DNA of 64,000 nt from the NCBI RefSeq assembly GCF_014218705.1, contig NZ_JABBJF010000008.1:62001-126000 (forward strand), given 5' to 3'. Positions 21,593-31,218 of this stretch are shown piece after piece. The translations under genes and the position numbers were made by a program. The notes beneath the pieces are model-generated. The model did not search any database. It was given only the letters and a program-made list of their open reading frames with translations, and was not told where the DNA came from. Positions within the stretch are counted from its first letter, which is position 1; the number at the start of each line of letters is the position of its first letter. The stretch comes from Kluyvera sichuanensis (GTDB taxonomy: Bacteria; Pseudomonadota; Gammaproteobacteria; Enterobacterales; Enterobacteriaceae).

Positions 21593-21615
21593 CCATTTTC
21601 CTTGTCAAAATTTAT

Positions 21616-21674
21616 AATTGGTATGATATGTAGCCAGCGAAGGATATTACCTATACAAATGTGTCATACCAATT
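21616..21674 (-). promoter_or_regulatory. Promoter and paired operators of the GntP-family gene
   Basis: On the minus strand, TTGGTA (plus coordinates 21667-21672) and TAATAT (21644-21649) form a promoter with a 17-base spacer. Two inverted copies of AATTGGTATGA(T/C)A flank it: 21662-21674, overlapping the -35, and 21616-21628, just downstream of the start. Each resembles half of the ExuR/UxuR-type palindrome AATTGGTATACCAATT, so a GntR/FCD repressor bridging both sites is likely. Confidence 0.65.
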
Positions 21675-21884
21675 TGATTGACATAGCAACATGTTAAACG
21701 GTGAAGCCCGGCAAAAGATTGATGTAATGAAATTGTTAATTTCATAAAAATAAGCTGATTCATCACAGAAAAGAGTGACGTGGTATCCAGGCCAAAGGTA
21801 TGGAAGCGGTTGCGCAATAAGTGCGAGGGATAGTTGGCGCGAAGTATGCGATAATAACGGTTTACCACTACTGAAGAGTTGATG

Positions 21885-22556
21885 ATGCAGTACCCGATTA
21901 ATGAGATGTTCCAGACCCTGCAGGGTGAAGGTTATTTTACTGGCGTCCCCGCCATTTTTATTCGTTTACAGGGATGCCCGGTAGGCTGTGCCTGGTGTGA
22001 TACTAAGCATACCTGGGAAAAGCTTAGCGATCGGGAAGTTTCGCTGTTCAGTATCCTGGCAAAAACCAAAGAGAGCGACAAATGGGGGGCGGCGAGCAGC
22101 GATGACCTACTGGCAATTATTGGCCGCCAGGGGTGGACCGCGCGCCACGTGGTGATCACCGGTGGTGAACCCTGCATCCACGATTTAACGCCGCTCACGG
22201 CGCTGCTTGAGCAAAACGGCTACAGCTGCCAGATTGAAACCAGCGGTACTCATGAAGTGCGCTGCACGCCGGGTACCTGGGTCACCGTGTCGCCGAAGGT
22301 GAATATGCGCGGCGGCTATGACGTGCTGTCACAGGCGCTGGAACGTGCCGATGAAATCAAACATCCGGTAGGCCGCGTGCGCGATATCGAAGCGCTGGAT
22401 GAACTGTTGGATACGCTGAGCGATGACAAACCGCGCATTATTGCGTTGCAGCCAATCAGCCAGAAAGATGATGCCACCCGCCTGTGCATTGAAACCTGCA
22501 TTGCGCGTAACTGGCGCCTGTCGATGCAGACGCACAAATATCTGAATATTGCCTGA
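21885..22556 (+). CDS. queE: QueE, 7-carboxy-7-deazaguanine synthase
   Basis: QueE is a radical SAM enzyme that contracts 6-carboxytetrahydropterin to 7-carboxy-7-deazaguanine in queuosine biosynthesis. The 223-residue product has the cluster cysteines Cys31, Cys35 and Cys38 in GCPVGCAWCD, the GGEP motif in VVITGGEPCIHD, and the C-terminal SMQTHKYLNIA typical of the E. coli enzyme. Three in-frame starts occur (TTG 21879, ATG 21882, ATG 21885); GAAGAG at 21873 gives the best spacing to 21885. It is separated from queD by agp. Confidence 0.95.
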   Translation: MQYPINEMFQTLQGEGYFTGVPAIFIRLQGCPVGCAWCDTKHTWEKLSDREVSLFSILAKTKESDKWGAASSDDLLAIIGRQGWTARHVVITGGEPCIHDLTPLTALLEQNGYSCQIETSGTHEVRCTPGTWVTVSPKVNMRGGYDVLSQALERADEIKHPVGRVRDIEALDELLDTLSDDKPRIIALQPISQKDDATRLCIETCIARNWRLSMQTHKYLNIA

Positions 22557-22559
22557 TAG

Positions 22560-22629
22560 GTAGCCCGGCCGAGCGACGCGACGCCGGGAAGTTCCCCGGA
22601 GTCGGTGCGATGCACCTCGTCCGGGCTAC
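22560..22629. repeat. REP/BIME-like palindromic repeat, copy 2
   Basis: GTAGCCCGGCCGAGCGACGC at 22560 and TCCGGGCTAC ending at 22629 face each other in the gap between the convergent queE and agp stop codons. The arms and the inner GACGCCGGG share the module found at 8193-8262 and 60791-60870. Confidence 0.8.
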
Positions 22630-22637
22630 GTTATATT

Positions 22638-23879
22638 TTACTTCGCCGCGTCGTTCATCACCTTCGAGAAGGTATCCATCGGGCAGAAACCGTTGGCATC
22701 TACCGGACAGCCTTTCAGCGACAGCGTGACGCGCTGCGGCGGCGTCTTCAGCGTCAGCGTATCGGCGTTACGCAGCTGATCGGCGCTCTGATAAACATAC
22801 TCAATTTTCATCAACTCCCGATTCGCTTTCGTATCATGCCAGCGCTGGAAGACAATTTTCCCGCCAATCGGCGTGCGCTCGTACTGTCCCGGCAGCGTGT
22901 AGGCGTCGAAATCAAGCGCCGTCAGCAGCGAGGCAATATTCGAGTCATGCCCAACCAGTACGGTGATTTTTGGCGTTTTCGCCGCTTCGGTCACCAGCGC
23001 GTTATCGATATATTTCACCAGCGGTTTCGCCACGTTGCGCGCCACTTCCGGCGAGGTGAACAGGCTGTCCTGATAGCCGTTTTTCAGCTGTGAAAGCAGA
23101 CGCCACTGCTGGTCGGTTTTAATTTCACCCCAAGCCACCTGGTCCAGCGGGAACCCTTCATAATATTGCAGCGTGAACGCATCAACCAGCGAGTTACCTA
23201 TCGCCAGCGGCCCCTTAACGCCAGGCTCTTTCTGGTAATTGGCGCTAAAGCTGTCTTTCGCTTCGGTCAGTGAGCACTGCTGTTTTTCTTTGCAGGATGG
23301 AGAATCCTGATAGCGGGCGATCTGTGACAGCAGCTTGTAGCTCTCGTCGAGCTGTTTGGCCAGGCGCGCTTTCTCCATTGCCTGTACCGCTTGCTCGCGG
23401 AATTGGGCAGAGTCGTCGGTGATCACCGGGTTGAATGTTGGGTCCATCGTGCCCATTTTTTCCTGGTGATGAACCACGACGTCGCAGCCAGGGAAGGCAC
23501 CGTTAATAAAGAACTGTGCGGTAGCGACGGTACGCTGCAGGCTGTTGGCGTAGGCGTATACCGTGTCGGGCGCCGGGCATTCGCCGCTGGTGACCATACC
23601 CTGCTGCGCCAGCCACTCACGCATATAGTGGCCCATATAGACTTCGAGTACACCGCCTTTGGTGGTCAACTGGCCGCCGGGGACATCCCATTCAGGCCAG
23701 GCGTTCGGCGTTGACTGCTCCAGCACGCTGCCGTTGGTCGCCAGCGGCGCACGCAGGTTGTGACGGCTCATCATCAGCACCTGCTGAAGCTGATAGCCTT
23801 CGGGTGGGGTTTGCGCCTGACTCAGTCCTGAGAACAATAACAGTGCCGGCATCGCTGCGGCGAGAAGCGTTTTCTTCAT
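22638..23879 (-). CDS. agp: Agp, periplasmic glucose-1-phosphatase
   Basis: Agp removes phosphate from glucose 1-phosphate (and some phytate) in the periplasm so the sugar can be used. The 413-residue protein starts with a signal peptide ending near SQA-QT (about residue 22). It has the histidine acid phosphatase motif as RHNLRAPL at about 39-46, where Asn replaces the Gly of RHGxRxP as in E. coli Agp, and the proton-donor motif VGHDSN near residue 310. The ribosome site is AAGGG before ATG. It lies between queE and queD; in E. coli agp is elsewhere on the map. Confidence 0.93.
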   Translation of the reverse strand: MKKTLLAAAMPALLLFSGLSQAQTPPEGYQLQQVLMMSRHNLRAPLATNGSVLEQSTPNAWPEWDVPGGQLTTKGGVLEVYMGHYMREWLAQQGMVTSGECPAPDTVYAYANSLQRTVATAQFFINGAFPGCDVVVHHQEKMGTMDPTFNPVITDDSAQFREQAVQAMEKARLAKQLDESYKLLSQIARYQDSPSCKEKQQCSLTEAKDSFSANYQKEPGVKGPLAIGNSLVDAFTLQYYEGFPLDQVAWGEIKTDQQWRLLSQLKNGYQDSLFTSPEVARNVAKPLVKYIDNALVTEAAKTPKITVLVGHDSNIASLLTALDFDAYTLPGQYERTPIGGKIVFQRWHDTKANRELMKIEYVYQSADQLRNADTLTLKTPPQRVTLSLKGCPVDANGFCPMDTFSKVMNDAAK

Positions 23880-24008
23880 CCCTTATTCCTCACAATGTAT
23901 TAACCAACCCAATGAGTGTGACAGAACTTCGTCATTTTTCCTGGGCGGAGGCCGCATTCTGAAAGATTAGGGAAATGAATGTGATAGGACGCTGCAGAAG
24001 GGAAAACG

Positions 24009-24031
24009 GGGGAGACGTGAACCGACTCCCC
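24009..24031 (-). terminator. Possible queD terminator
   Basis: GGGGAG (24009-24014) pairs with CTCCCC (24026-24031) just past the queD stop. On the minus strand it is followed by CCGTTTTCCC. The stem is short with an 11-base loop, so this is tentative. Confidence 0.4.
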
Positions 24032-24045
24032 GCGTGCAGGCTGAC

Positions 24046-24411
24046 TTACTCGCCGCGATAAACGCAGCCGGCCGTGCAAGTTTCTTTAACCATTACTGCG
24101 CTAAGCAGCGGAACGACCGGTTTTACCTGTTCCCAGATCCAGCGGGACAACACTTCGCTGGTTGGGTTTTCGAGGCCCGGAATATCGTTCAGGTAGTAGT
24201 GATCCAGACGATCGTAGGTTGGCTTGAATGCCGCTTTCAGTTCGGCAAAATCCATGATCCAACCGGTATGAGGATCGACTTCACCGGTGATCTCAAGACG
24301 CACCATAAACGAGTGGCCGTGCAGGCGACCGCATTTGTGTCCTTCCGGCACGTGCGGCAGATGGTGGGCGGCTTCGAAGGTGAAATCTTTAAACAGTGTG
24401 GTGGACATCAT
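24046..24411 (-). CDS. queD: QueD, 6-carboxy-5,6,7,8-tetrahydropterin synthase
   Basis: QueD converts dihydroneopterin triphosphate to 6-carboxytetrahydropterin, the step before QueE. The 121-residue protein is the E. coli length. Zinc ligands are visible: the first histidine in FEAAHHLPH, then LHGHS. The catalytic cysteine lies in [10 protein letters not shown] and the C-terminal [12 protein letters not shown] is conserved. It is transcribed away from cysJ, with 304 bases between. Confidence 0.95.
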   Translation of the reverse strand: MMSTTLFKDFTFEAAHHLPHVPEGHKCGRLHGHSFMVRLEITGEVDPHTGWIMDFAELKAAFKPTYDRLDHYYLNDIPGLENPTSEVLSRWIWEQVKPVVPLLSAVMVKETCTAGCVYRGE

Positions 24412-24715
24412 GAACTCTCAGTCTTGCGGAAAAAAACGCCGCATAGTACCCGAATGCACATTTTTCTGCATTAACTAAAACGGGCAAATAGACAACGAGT
24501 ACAAGTATTAATCTTGATGATGATTATTTTCTAATTATATCAATGTGTTATTCAACCTGTTTTATCGCTAATAACTACCAGGAAAACAGGTTAGTCCATT
24601 TGGTTATTTGATATTTCTATCACTTCTTTAATTGTTATTATCGACGTCGTTAACCTTACATTCAGTTCTGTTTTTCCTGATTAGAAACAGCTTTGCTACT
24701 GGAACATAACGACGC
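24412..24715. promoter_or_regulatory. queD-cysJ divergent regulatory region
   Basis: This 304-base AT-rich gap should hold the queD promoter and the CysB-dependent cysJIH promoter. A perfect 10-bp inverted repeat, AACCTGTTTT (24554-24563) and AAAACAGGTT (24583-24592), is the clearest structure. No good -35/-10 pair at normal spacing precedes cysJ, as expected for an activator-dependent promoter. I cannot place the CysB sites precisely. Confidence 0.45.
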
Positions 24716-26518
24716 ATGACAACACAGTCCCCCCCTTCAGCGTTGCTCCCGCTAAACCCGGAGCAGATGGCACGCCTTCAGGCGGCCACAACCGATTTAT
24801 CACCAACCCAGCTTGCGTGGGTTTCCGGCTATTTTTGGGGCGTGCTTAATCAGCAGCCTGGTGCGGGCGCAGTCGCTGCCGCACCAGTCGCCGCTGAAGT
24901 CCCGAGCATTACGCTTATCTCTGCGTCGCAAACGGGCAACGCCCGCCGCGTGGCGGAAGCGCTGCGTGACGACCTGCTGGCTGCCAAACTGAACGTGAAC
25001 CTGGTGAATGCCGGGGATTATAAATTCAAACAAATCGCGTCAGAAAAGCTGTTGGTTGTTGTAGCGTCTACACAGGGTGAAGGGGAAGCGCCGGAAGAAG
25101 CCGTGGCGCTGCATAAGTTCCTGTTCTCGAAGAAAGCGCCGAAGCTCACTGATACCGCCTTTGCGGTGCTGGGGCTGGGCGACACGTCCTATGAATTCTT
25201 CTGCCAGGCCGGTAAAGATTTCGACAGCAAGCTGGCTGAGCTCGGCGGTGAACGCCTGCTCGACCGCGTGGATGCCGACGTGGAATATCAGGCGGCGGCC
25301 GCCGAATGGCGTGCGCGTCTGGTTGAGGTGCTGAAAGCGCGTGCGCCGGCGGCACCTTCCGTTCAGGCGGCGGCGAGCGGAGCGGTTAACGACATCCACT
25401 CCAGCCCATACACCAAAGAAGCCCCGCTCACGGCGTCGCTGTCGGTGAACCAGAAAATCACCGGCCGTGATTCAGAAAAAGATGTTCGCCATATCGAAAT
25501 CGATCTCGGCGACTCCGGCCTGCGCTACCAGCCTGGTGATGCGCTGGGCGTCTGGTATCAGAACGACCCAGAGCTGGTCAAAGAGCTGGTTGAACTGCTG
25601 TGGCTCAAGGGTGACGAGTCGGTCACGGTTGAGGGCAAAACGCTGCCGCTCGCCGATGCACTGCAGTGGCACTTCGAGCTGACGGTCAACACCGCCAATA
25701 TCGTGGAAAACTACGCCACGCTGACCCGCAGTGAATCTCTGCTGCCGCTGGTGGGCGATAAAGCGCAGCTGCAGCAGTATGCCGCGACTACGCCGATTGT
25801 CGACATGGTGCGTTTCTCTCCTGCTCAGCTGGATGCCGATGCGCTGATTGGCCTGCTGCGTCCGTTGACGCCGCGCCTCTACTCTATTGCCTCGTCGCAG
25901 GCGGAAGTCGAGAGCGAAGTGCACGTGACCCTTGGCGTTGTGCGCTACGAGATTGAAGGCCGGGCACGCGCCGGTGGCGCCTCCAGCTTCCTCGCCGACC
26001 GCGTGGAAGAAGAGGGCGAAGTCCGCGTATTCATCGAACATAACGATAACTTCCGCCTGCCGGCTAACCCGCAGACGCCGGTTATTATGATTGGCCCGGG
26101 TACCGGTATTGCACCGTTCCGCGCCTTTATGCAGCAGCGCGCGGCCGATGGCGCTGAAGGCAAAAACTGGCTGTTCTTTGGTAACCCGCACTTCACCGAG
26201 GATTTCCTCTATCAGGTGGAGTGGCAGCGTTACGTAAAAGAAGGCGTGCTGAGCCGTATCGATATGGCCTGGTCACGTGACCAAAAAGAAAAAATCTACG
26301 TACAAGACAAACTGCGCGAACAGGGCGCGGAACTGTGGCGCTGGATCAATGACGGTGCCCACATTTATGTCTGCGGCGACGCTAATCGCATGGCGAAAGA
26401 CGTTGAGCAGGCATTGCTGGAAGTGATTGCTGAATTCGGTGCAATGGAAATCGAATCGGCGGATGAATTTTTAAGTGAGCTGCGCGTTGAGCGCCGTTAT
26501 CAGCGAGATGTCTACTAA
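24716..26518 (+). CDS. cysJ: CysJ, sulfite reductase flavoprotein alpha subunit
   Basis: CysJ passes electrons from NADPH through FAD and FMN to CysI. The 600-residue protein has an N-terminal flavodoxin domain (about 64-205, [16 protein letters not shown] and [13 protein letters not shown]). A linker and FAD-binding domain follow ([15 protein letters not shown] near 385), then a NADPH-binding C-terminus ([17 protein letters not shown] near 462, ending RYQRDVY). It begins the cysJIH operon; its TAA overlaps the cysI ATG by one base. Confidence 0.97.
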   Translation: MTTQSPPSALLPLNPEQMARLQAATTDLSPTQLAWVSGYFWGVLNQQPGAGAVAAAPVAAEVPSITLISASQTGNARRVAEALRDDLLAAKLNVNLVNAGDYKFKQIASEKLLVVVASTQGEGEAPEEAVALHKFLFSKKAPKLTDTAFAVLGLGDTSYEFFCQAGKDFDSKLAELGGERLLDRVDADVEYQAAAAEWRARLVEVLKARAPAAPSVQAAASGAVNDIHSSPYTKEAPLTASLSVNQKITGRDSEKDVRHIEIDLGDSGLRYQPGDALGVWYQNDPELVKELVELLWLKGDESVTVEGKTLPLADALQWHFELTVNTANIVENYATLTRSESLLPLVGDKAQLQQYAATTPIVDMVRFSPAQLDADALIGLLRPLTPRLYSIASSQAEVESEVHVTLGVVRYEIEGRARAGGASSFLADRVEEEGEVRVFIEHNDNFRLPANPQTPVIMIGPGTGIAPFRAFMQQRAADGAEGKNWLFFGNPHFTEDFLYQVEWQRYVKEGVLSRIDMAWSRDQKEKIYVQDKLREQGAELWRWINDGAHIYVCGDANRMAKDVEQALLEVIAEFGAMEIESADEFLSELRVERRYQRDVY

Positions 26519-28230
26519 TGAGCGAAAAATACCCAGGGCCTTTAGTGGTCGAAGGCAAACTGACTGACGCCGAGCGCATGAAGCGTGAAAGTAATTTCCT
26601 GCGCGGCACCATCGCGGAAGACCTGAACGACGGTCTGACCGGCGGCTTCCACGGCGATAACTTCCTGCTGATCCGCTTCCACGGCATGTATCAGCAGGAT
26701 GACCGTGACATTCGCGCCGAACGCGCCGAGCAGAAGCTGGAGCCGCGCCATGCGATGCTGCTGCGCTGTCGTCTGCCGGGCGGGGTGATCACCACCACGC
26801 AGTGGAAGGCCATCGATAAATTCGCCGCTGACAACACCATTTACGGCAGCATCCGTCTGACCAACCGTCAGACCTTCCAGTTCCACGGCATTCTGAAGAA
26901 GAACGTGAAGCCGGTTCACCAGATGCTGCACTCCGTCGGGCTTGATGCGCTGGCGACCGCCAACGACATGAACCGTAACGTGCTGTGTACCTCCAACCCG
27001 TATGAGTCCGAGTTGCACGCCGAGGCCTACGAGTGGGCGAAGAAAATTTCTGAGCATCTGCTGCCGCGCACCCGCGCCTATGCTGAGATCTGGCTCGATC
27101 AGGAAAAAGTAGCGACGACGGACGAAGAGCCGATCCTCGGTTCAACTTATCTGCCGCGTAAATTTAAAACCACCGTGGTGATCCCGCCGCAGAACGATAT
27201 CGATCTGCACGCTAACGACATGAACTTCGTGGCGATTGCCGAAAATGGCAAGCTGGTGGGCTTCAACCTGCTGGTGGGCGGCGGTCTGTCCATCGAGCAC
27301 GGTAACAAGAAAACCTACGCCCGTACGGCAAGCGAGTTCGGCTATCTGCCGCTTGAGCATACGCTGGCGGTAGCGGAAGCGGTGGTGACGACTCAGCGCG
27401 ACTGGGGTAACCGTACCGACCGTAAAAATGCCAAAACCAAATACACCCTTGAGCGCGTCGGCGTCGACACCTTCAAGGAAGAGGTTGAGCGTCGTGCGGG
27501 GATCAAATTTGAGCCAATCCGCCCTTACGAGTTCACCGGTCGTGGCGATCGGATTGGTTGGGTGAAAGGGATCGACGATAACTGGCACCTGACGCTGTTT
27601 ATCGAAAACGGTCGTATTCTCGATTACCCGGGCCGTCCGCTGAAAACCGGACTGCTGGAGATCGCGAAGATCCACAAAGGCGATTTCCGCATCACTGCGA
27701 ACCAGAACCTGATCATCGCTGGCGTACCGGAAAGCCAGAAGGCGAAGATCGAGAAACTGGCGCGCGACCATGGGCTGATGAATGCGGTGAAGCCGCAGCG
27801 TGAAAACTCCATGGCCTGCGTGTCTTTCCCGACCTGCCCGCTGGCGATGGCGGAAGCCGAGCGTTTCCTGCCGTCGTTCACTGACAAAGTGGAAGATATT
27901 CTGGAGAAACACGGTATCCCTGAAGAGCACATTGTGATGCGCGTGACCGGCTGCCCGAACGGCTGTGGCCGTGCGATGCTCGCCGAGTTGGGGCTGGTAG
28001 GTAAAGCGCCGGGCCGCTACAACGTGCATTTGGGCGGCAACCGCATGGGGACGCGCATACCGCGTATGTATCGTGAAAACATTACGGAAACGGAAATTCT
28101 CGCTTCTGTAGACGAACTGGTTGGGCGCTGGGCGAAAGAGCGCGAAGCGGGTGAAGGCTTCGGCGACTTTACGGTGCGTGCGGGCATCATTCGCCCGGTG
28201 CTCGATCCAGCGCGTGATTTCTGGGAATAA
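26518..28230 (+). CDS. cysI: CysI, sulfite reductase hemoprotein beta subunit
   Basis: CysI reduces sulfite to sulfide with six electrons at a siroheme coupled to a 4Fe-4S cluster. The 570-residue protein carries two sulfite/nitrite reductase repeats. Cluster cysteines are seen as [10 protein letters not shown] and, about 40 residues later, GCPNGCGRA. The siroheme-binding basic residues fall in conserved blocks such as [12 protein letters not shown]. It is coupled to cysJ by a TAATG overlap and followed by a long hairpin repeat before cysH. Confidence 0.97.
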   Translation: MSEKYPGPLVVEGKLTDAERMKRESNFLRGTIAEDLNDGLTGGFHGDNFLLIRFHGMYQQDDRDIRAERAEQKLEPRHAMLLRCRLPGGVITTTQWKAIDKFAADNTIYGSIRLTNRQTFQFHGILKKNVKPVHQMLHSVGLDALATANDMNRNVLCTSNPYESELHAEAYEWAKKISEHLLPRTRAYAEIWLDQEKVATTDEEPILGSTYLPRKFKTTVVIPPQNDIDLHANDMNFVAIAENGKLVGFNLLVGGGLSIEHGNKKTYARTASEFGYLPLEHTLAVAEAVVTTQRDWGNRTDRKNAKTKYTLERVGVDTFKEEVERRAGIKFEPIRPYEFTGRGDRIGWVKGIDDNWHLTLFIENGRILDYPGRPLKTGLLEIAKIHKGDFRITANQNLIIAGVPESQKAKIEKLARDHGLMNAVKPQRENSMACVSFPTCPLAMAEAERFLPSFTDKVEDILEKHGIPEEHIVMRVTGCPNGCGRAMLAELGLVGKAPGRYNVHLGGNRMGTRIPRMYRENITETEILASVDELVGRWAKEREAGEGFGDFTVRAGIIRPVLDPARDFWE

Positions 28231-28238
28231 CTCCGTTT

Positions 28239-28288
28239 CCCCCTCACCCTAACCCTCTCCCCATAGGGGAGAGGGCCGGGGTGAGGGG
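28239..28288. repeat. Long GC-rich hairpin repeat between cysI and cysH
   Basis: The stretch from CCCCTCACCC at 28239 through CCCTCTCCCC, ATA and GGGGAGAGGG to GGTGAGGGG at 28288 folds on itself into a stem of about 20 pairs with an internal bulge. This is a familiar dispersed enteric element. Lying within an operon, it may stabilise or attenuate the upstream cysJI message relative to cysH. Confidence 0.8.
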
Positions 28289-28310
28289 AAAACACACAAA
28301 CGAGGTTGCT

Positions 28311-29045
28311 ATGTCCGTACTGTCTTTAAGCGCGCTGAACGAACTGCCGAAAGTCGATCGCGTATTAGCACTGGCCGAAACCAACGCCCAGCTGGAAAAA
28401 CTGAGCGCCGAGGAGCGCGTAGCCTGGGCGCTGGAAAACCTGCCCGGCGAATACGTGCTCTCCTCAAGCTTTGGTATCCAGGCGGCGGTAAGCCTGCATC
28501 TGGTGAATCAGATTCGCCCGGATATCCCGGTGATCCTCACCGATACCGGCTATCTGTTCCCGGAAACCTATCAGTTTATCGACGAGTTAACGGACAAACT
28601 CAAACTCAACCTGCAGGTCTATCGCGCGAAAGAGAGCGCGGCCTGGCAGGAAGCGCGCTACGGCAAGCTGTGGGAGCAGGGCGTTGAGGGCATTGAGAAA
28701 TACAATGACATCAACAAGGTTGAGCCGATGAACCGGGCGCTTAGCGACCTTAACGCACAAACCTGGTTTGCTGGCCTGCGCCGCGAGCAGTCAGGCAGCC
28801 GCGCTACGTTGCCGGTGCTGGCCATTCAGCGCGGCGTCTTTAAAGTGCTGCCGATCATCGACTGGGACAACCGTACGGTTTACCAGTACCTGCAAAAGCA
28901 CGGCCTGAAGTATCATCCGCTGTGGGATCAAGGCTATCTGTCAGTGGGCGATACCCACACCACTCGCAAATGGGAACCGGGCATGGCGGAAGAAGAGACG
29001 CGCTTCTTCGGGCTTAAGCGCGAGTGCGGGCTGCACGAAGGGTAA
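28311..29045 (+). CDS. cysH: CysH, phosphoadenosine phosphosulfate (PAPS) reductase
   Basis: CysH reduces PAPS to sulfite and PAP using thioredoxin or glutaredoxin. The 244-residue product starts at ATG 28311 ([12 protein letters not shown], as in E. coli); the frame upstream to 28281 falls in the hairpin repeat. [14 protein letters not shown] and [13 protein letters not shown] form the substrate pocket, and the redox cysteine is Cys239 in KRECGLHEG. No second cysteine cluster is present, so it is the PAPS-type enzyme rather than an APS reductase. Confidence 0.97.
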   Translation: MSVLSLSALNELPKVDRVLALAETNAQLEKLSAEERVAWALENLPGEYVLSSSFGIQAAVSLHLVNQIRPDIPVILTDTGYLFPETYQFIDELTDKLKLNLQVYRAKESAAWQEARYGKLWEQGVEGIEKYNDINKVEPMNRALSDLNAQTWFAGLRREQSGSRATLPVLAIQRGVFKVLPIIDWDNRTVYQYLQKHGLKYHPLWDQGYLSVGDTHTTRKWEPGMAEEETRFFGLKRECGLHEG

Positions 29046-29051
29046 TCACAT

Positions 29052-29082
29052 TATCACGCAGCGGCTTTTCCGCTGCGTGATA
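29052..29082. terminator. Hairpin between convergent cysH and LysR genes
   Basis: TATCACGCAGCGG (29052-29064) pairs perfectly with CCGCTGCGTGATA (29070-29082) around CTTTT, 13 bp. It fills the gap between the two stop codons. Neither side has a clear T-run, so termination may be partly factor-dependent. Confidence 0.65.
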
Positions 29083-29985
29083 TCAACCCTGCTGGCTAGC
29101 TGACTCCCTCGCCATCGTCAGAAACGCAGCAAGCCCCGCGGAAGGGTTGCGACGTCCGGGGTAGTAGATACACAATCCGGGGAAAGGCGGCGTCCAGTCG
29201 CTGAGCAGGCGAATCAAGCGGCCTGCTGCAATATCTTCCACCACATCCTGCTCCAGAAAACAGCCAATACCTGAACCTTCCAGCACGGCAATCCTCGCTA
29301 AAGAGGCTTCATCAAGCGTGAGCTGCCCGCGAACATCCACCTGAACTACCTCTCCGGCGTTCTCCAGATGCCAGCGATAAATCGTGCCGTCTGGCAACCT
29401 GACCCGGATGCAGGCGTGTTGAAGCAGGTCGAGGGGCGTTTCTGGGCTGCCGTGCTGCGCCAGATACTGCGGCGAGGCGACAATTGCGTGACGCTGCGGC
29501 TGGCCTAATGAAATGGCAATCATGTCATTGGGGATAAGCTTCGCCACGCGGACGCCCATATCAAAGCCCTCCGCCACGATATCAATCAGTCGGCCATCGG
29601 TGACAATATCCACCTGCATTTCGGGATAGCGCTGCAGAAATTTCAGCACCAGCGAAGAGAGGATCGTGCGTGCCGCAAAGGGCGGCGTGTTAATCCGCAG
29701 CAGGCCCGACGGCGTTTCGCGACGGGCGCGGACGACCTCCAGAGCGTCATAAACCCCCTGTAGCGACGGGCCAACATTATCAATAAACAGGCGGCCTGCA
29801 TCGGTAAGGCTGACGCTACGGGTGGTGCGGTTAAACAGTCGGACGCCAAGCCCGGACTCAAATTTGGCAATGGTGTGGCTTAACGCCGTGGTGGAGACGC
29901 CTAAATCGACCGCCGCCGCGCGGAAAGTACCCCGACGCGCAATGGCCATGACGGCTTCTAAATCGGTGAGCGTAACGCGCGACAT
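29083..29985 (-). CDS. LysR-family transcriptional regulator (CrgA-like subgroup)
   Basis: A 300-residue LysR-type regulator. The N-terminal winged helix-turn-helix (about 1-60) reads [20 protein letters not shown], then [15 protein letters not shown]. The effector domain contains [16 protein letters not shown] and the C-terminal signature found in the CrgA group. It is divergent from the NTF2-like/SDR pair, 103 bases away, and by the usual LysR logic probably controls them. No E. coli orthologue is recognised at this locus. Confidence 0.85.
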   Translation of the reverse strand: MSRVTLTDLEAVMAIARRGTFRAAAVDLGVSTTALSHTIAKFESGLGVRLFNRTTRSVSLTDAGRLFIDNVGPSLQGVYDALEVVRARRETPSGLLRINTPPFAARTILSSLVLKFLQRYPEMQVDIVTDGRLIDIVAEGFDMGVRVAKLIPNDMIAISLGQPQRHAIVASPQYLAQHGSPETPLDLLQHACIRVRLPDGTIYRWHLENAGEVVQVDVRGQLTLDEASLARIAVLEGSGIGCFLEQDVVEDIAAGRLIRLLSDWTPPFPGLCIYYPGRRNPSAGLAAFLTMARESASQQG

Positions 29986-30088
29986 TATCCCGTTTCCTTC
30001 ATTACTTCATCAATGTTTGTCCTGATTGTTTAAATTATAGCGGCTCCTTAAAGTAAACCCGTAACGTTTATTTAAGAGGAGCGGCAGC

Positions 30089-30421
30089 ATGAACATGCCG
30101 ATGGCAATACAGCATTTCTTTAATGAAGAGAGTCTCGATACGGCAATGAGCGCCTTTGCCGAATATGCGGTGGTCAAAGACGAGGGGAATACTTACACCG
30201 GCCGCACGGCTATCCGCGCATGGCGGGTTGCCTCAAGGGAACAATATGATTTTGTCTCCGAGCCGTTCGACATGTTTTCACGTGGCGATATCGTCACGAT
30301 TCGCGCCAACGTCAGCGGTAACTTTCCGGGGAGCCCGGTGGTGCTGGACTACGATTTCCGTCTCATGATGAACCGTATTGTTGAACTGGAGATTGGCTAT
30401 GCCGAGCTTCCTGGGGCTTGA
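30089..30421 (+). CDS. NTF2/SnoaL-like small protein
   Basis: A 110-residue protein with the alpha+beta cone pattern of NTF2-like proteins. An N-terminal helix ([19 protein letters not shown]) precedes GRTAIRAWR and strands ending in a polar C-terminus. Such proteins are small isomerases, dehydratases or binding partners; no catalytic set can be named here. AGGAG upstream supports the ATG at 30089. Its last 23 bases overlap the start of the following SDR gene, so the two are translated together. Confidence 0.75.
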   Translation: MNMPMAIQHFFNEESLDTAMSAFAEYAVVKDEGNTYTGRTAIRAWRVASREQYDFVSEPFDMFSRGDIVTIRANVSGNFPGSPVVLDYDFRLMMNRIVELEIGYAELPGA

Positions 30422-31178
30422 GGGGAAACGAGTGCTGGTCACGTCAGGGACCAAAGGTGCCGGGGCGGCGACGGCGGCGCTGTTTTTAGCGCAGGGGGCA
30501 CGGGTGATGATCAGTGCCAGACATCAGCCGGAGGCCCGCAGCGAGGCGCTGTTTGTCGCCGCGGACCTCACTACTGCAGAAGGCTGCGCGACGCTGGCCG
30601 ATGCGGTACAGACGCAGCTTGGCGGCGTTGATATTGTCGTCCATATGCTGGGCGGGTCGTCATCGCCAGCTGGAGGTTACGCCGTGCTCAGCGATGATAT
30701 CTGGCAGCAGGAGCTGGCGTTGAACCTCTATCCTGCCGTCCGTCTGGATCGCCTGCTGCTGCCTGCAATGGTCGCTAATGGGAAGGGGGTAGTGGTTCAC
30801 GTCTCGTCTATTCAACGCACGCTGCCGTTGCCGGAGTCCACCACGGCTTACGCGGCGGCGAAAGCGGCGTTATCCACCTACAGTAAAAGCCTGTCCAAAG
30901 AGGTGTCGCCAAAAGGCGTGCGTGTTGTAACGGTGTCGCCGGGATGGATTGAAACCGAGGCCGCGGTTCGTTTTGCCGAGCGGCTTGCCGTTGAGAAGGG
31001 GATTGACTACGAAGGCAGCAAAAAGATCATTATGGATTCACTGGGCGGGATTGCGCTCGGCCGGCCGTCGACGCCGGATGAGGTGGCGAACCTGATTGCC
31101 TTCCTGGCCTCTGAGCGGGCCGGTTCGATTACCGGCAGCGAATACGTCATTGATGGTGGGACGATCCCGACGGTGTAA
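30399..31178 (+). CDS. Short-chain dehydrogenase/reductase
   Basis: A 259-residue classical SDR. The cofactor loop is [13 protein letters not shown] (TGxxxGxG-like) near residue 14, and NAG is replaced by MLGGSSS. The catalytic serine is in HVSSIQ, and the Tyr/Lys pair in YAAAKAA. The C-terminus [14 protein letters not shown] is typical. ATG 30399 has GGAG eight bases upstream within the NTF2-like gene; an earlier in-frame ATG at 30378 lacks such a site. Substrate is unknown. It probably acts with the overlapping NTF2-like protein under the divergent LysR regulator. Confidence 0.85.
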   Translation: MPSFLGLEGKRVLVTSGTKGAGAATAALFLAQGARVMISARHQPEARSEALFVAADLTTAEGCATLADAVQTQLGGVDIVVHMLGGSSSPAGGYAVLSDDIWQQELALNLYPAVRLDRLLLPAMVANGKGVVVHVSSIQRTLPLPESTTAYAAAKAALSTYSKSLSKEVSPKGVRVVTVSPGWIETEAAVRFAERLAVEKGIDYEGSKKIIMDSLGGIALGRPSTPDEVANLIAFLASERAGSITGSEYVIDGGTIPTV

Positions 31179-31186
31179 TGTGAAAA

Positions 31187-31211
31187 AAGGTCAGGCAGGG
31201 CGCCTGACCTT
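31187..31211 (-). terminator. Terminator of iap
   Basis: AAGGTCAGGC (31187-31196) pairs with GCCTGACCTT (31202-31211). On the minus strand the stem is followed by TTTTTT, a proper intrinsic terminator for iap, and it also faces the convergent SDR stop codon. Confidence 0.85.
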
Positions 31212-31218
31212 GATGGTA

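Noticed and set aside
31179-31218. Possible CRISPR array at the iap 3' side, as in E. coli
   Set aside because: Only 40 bases separate the SDR and iap stop codons; they form a terminator hairpin and no repeat-spacer pattern is present anywhere between cysH and cysD.
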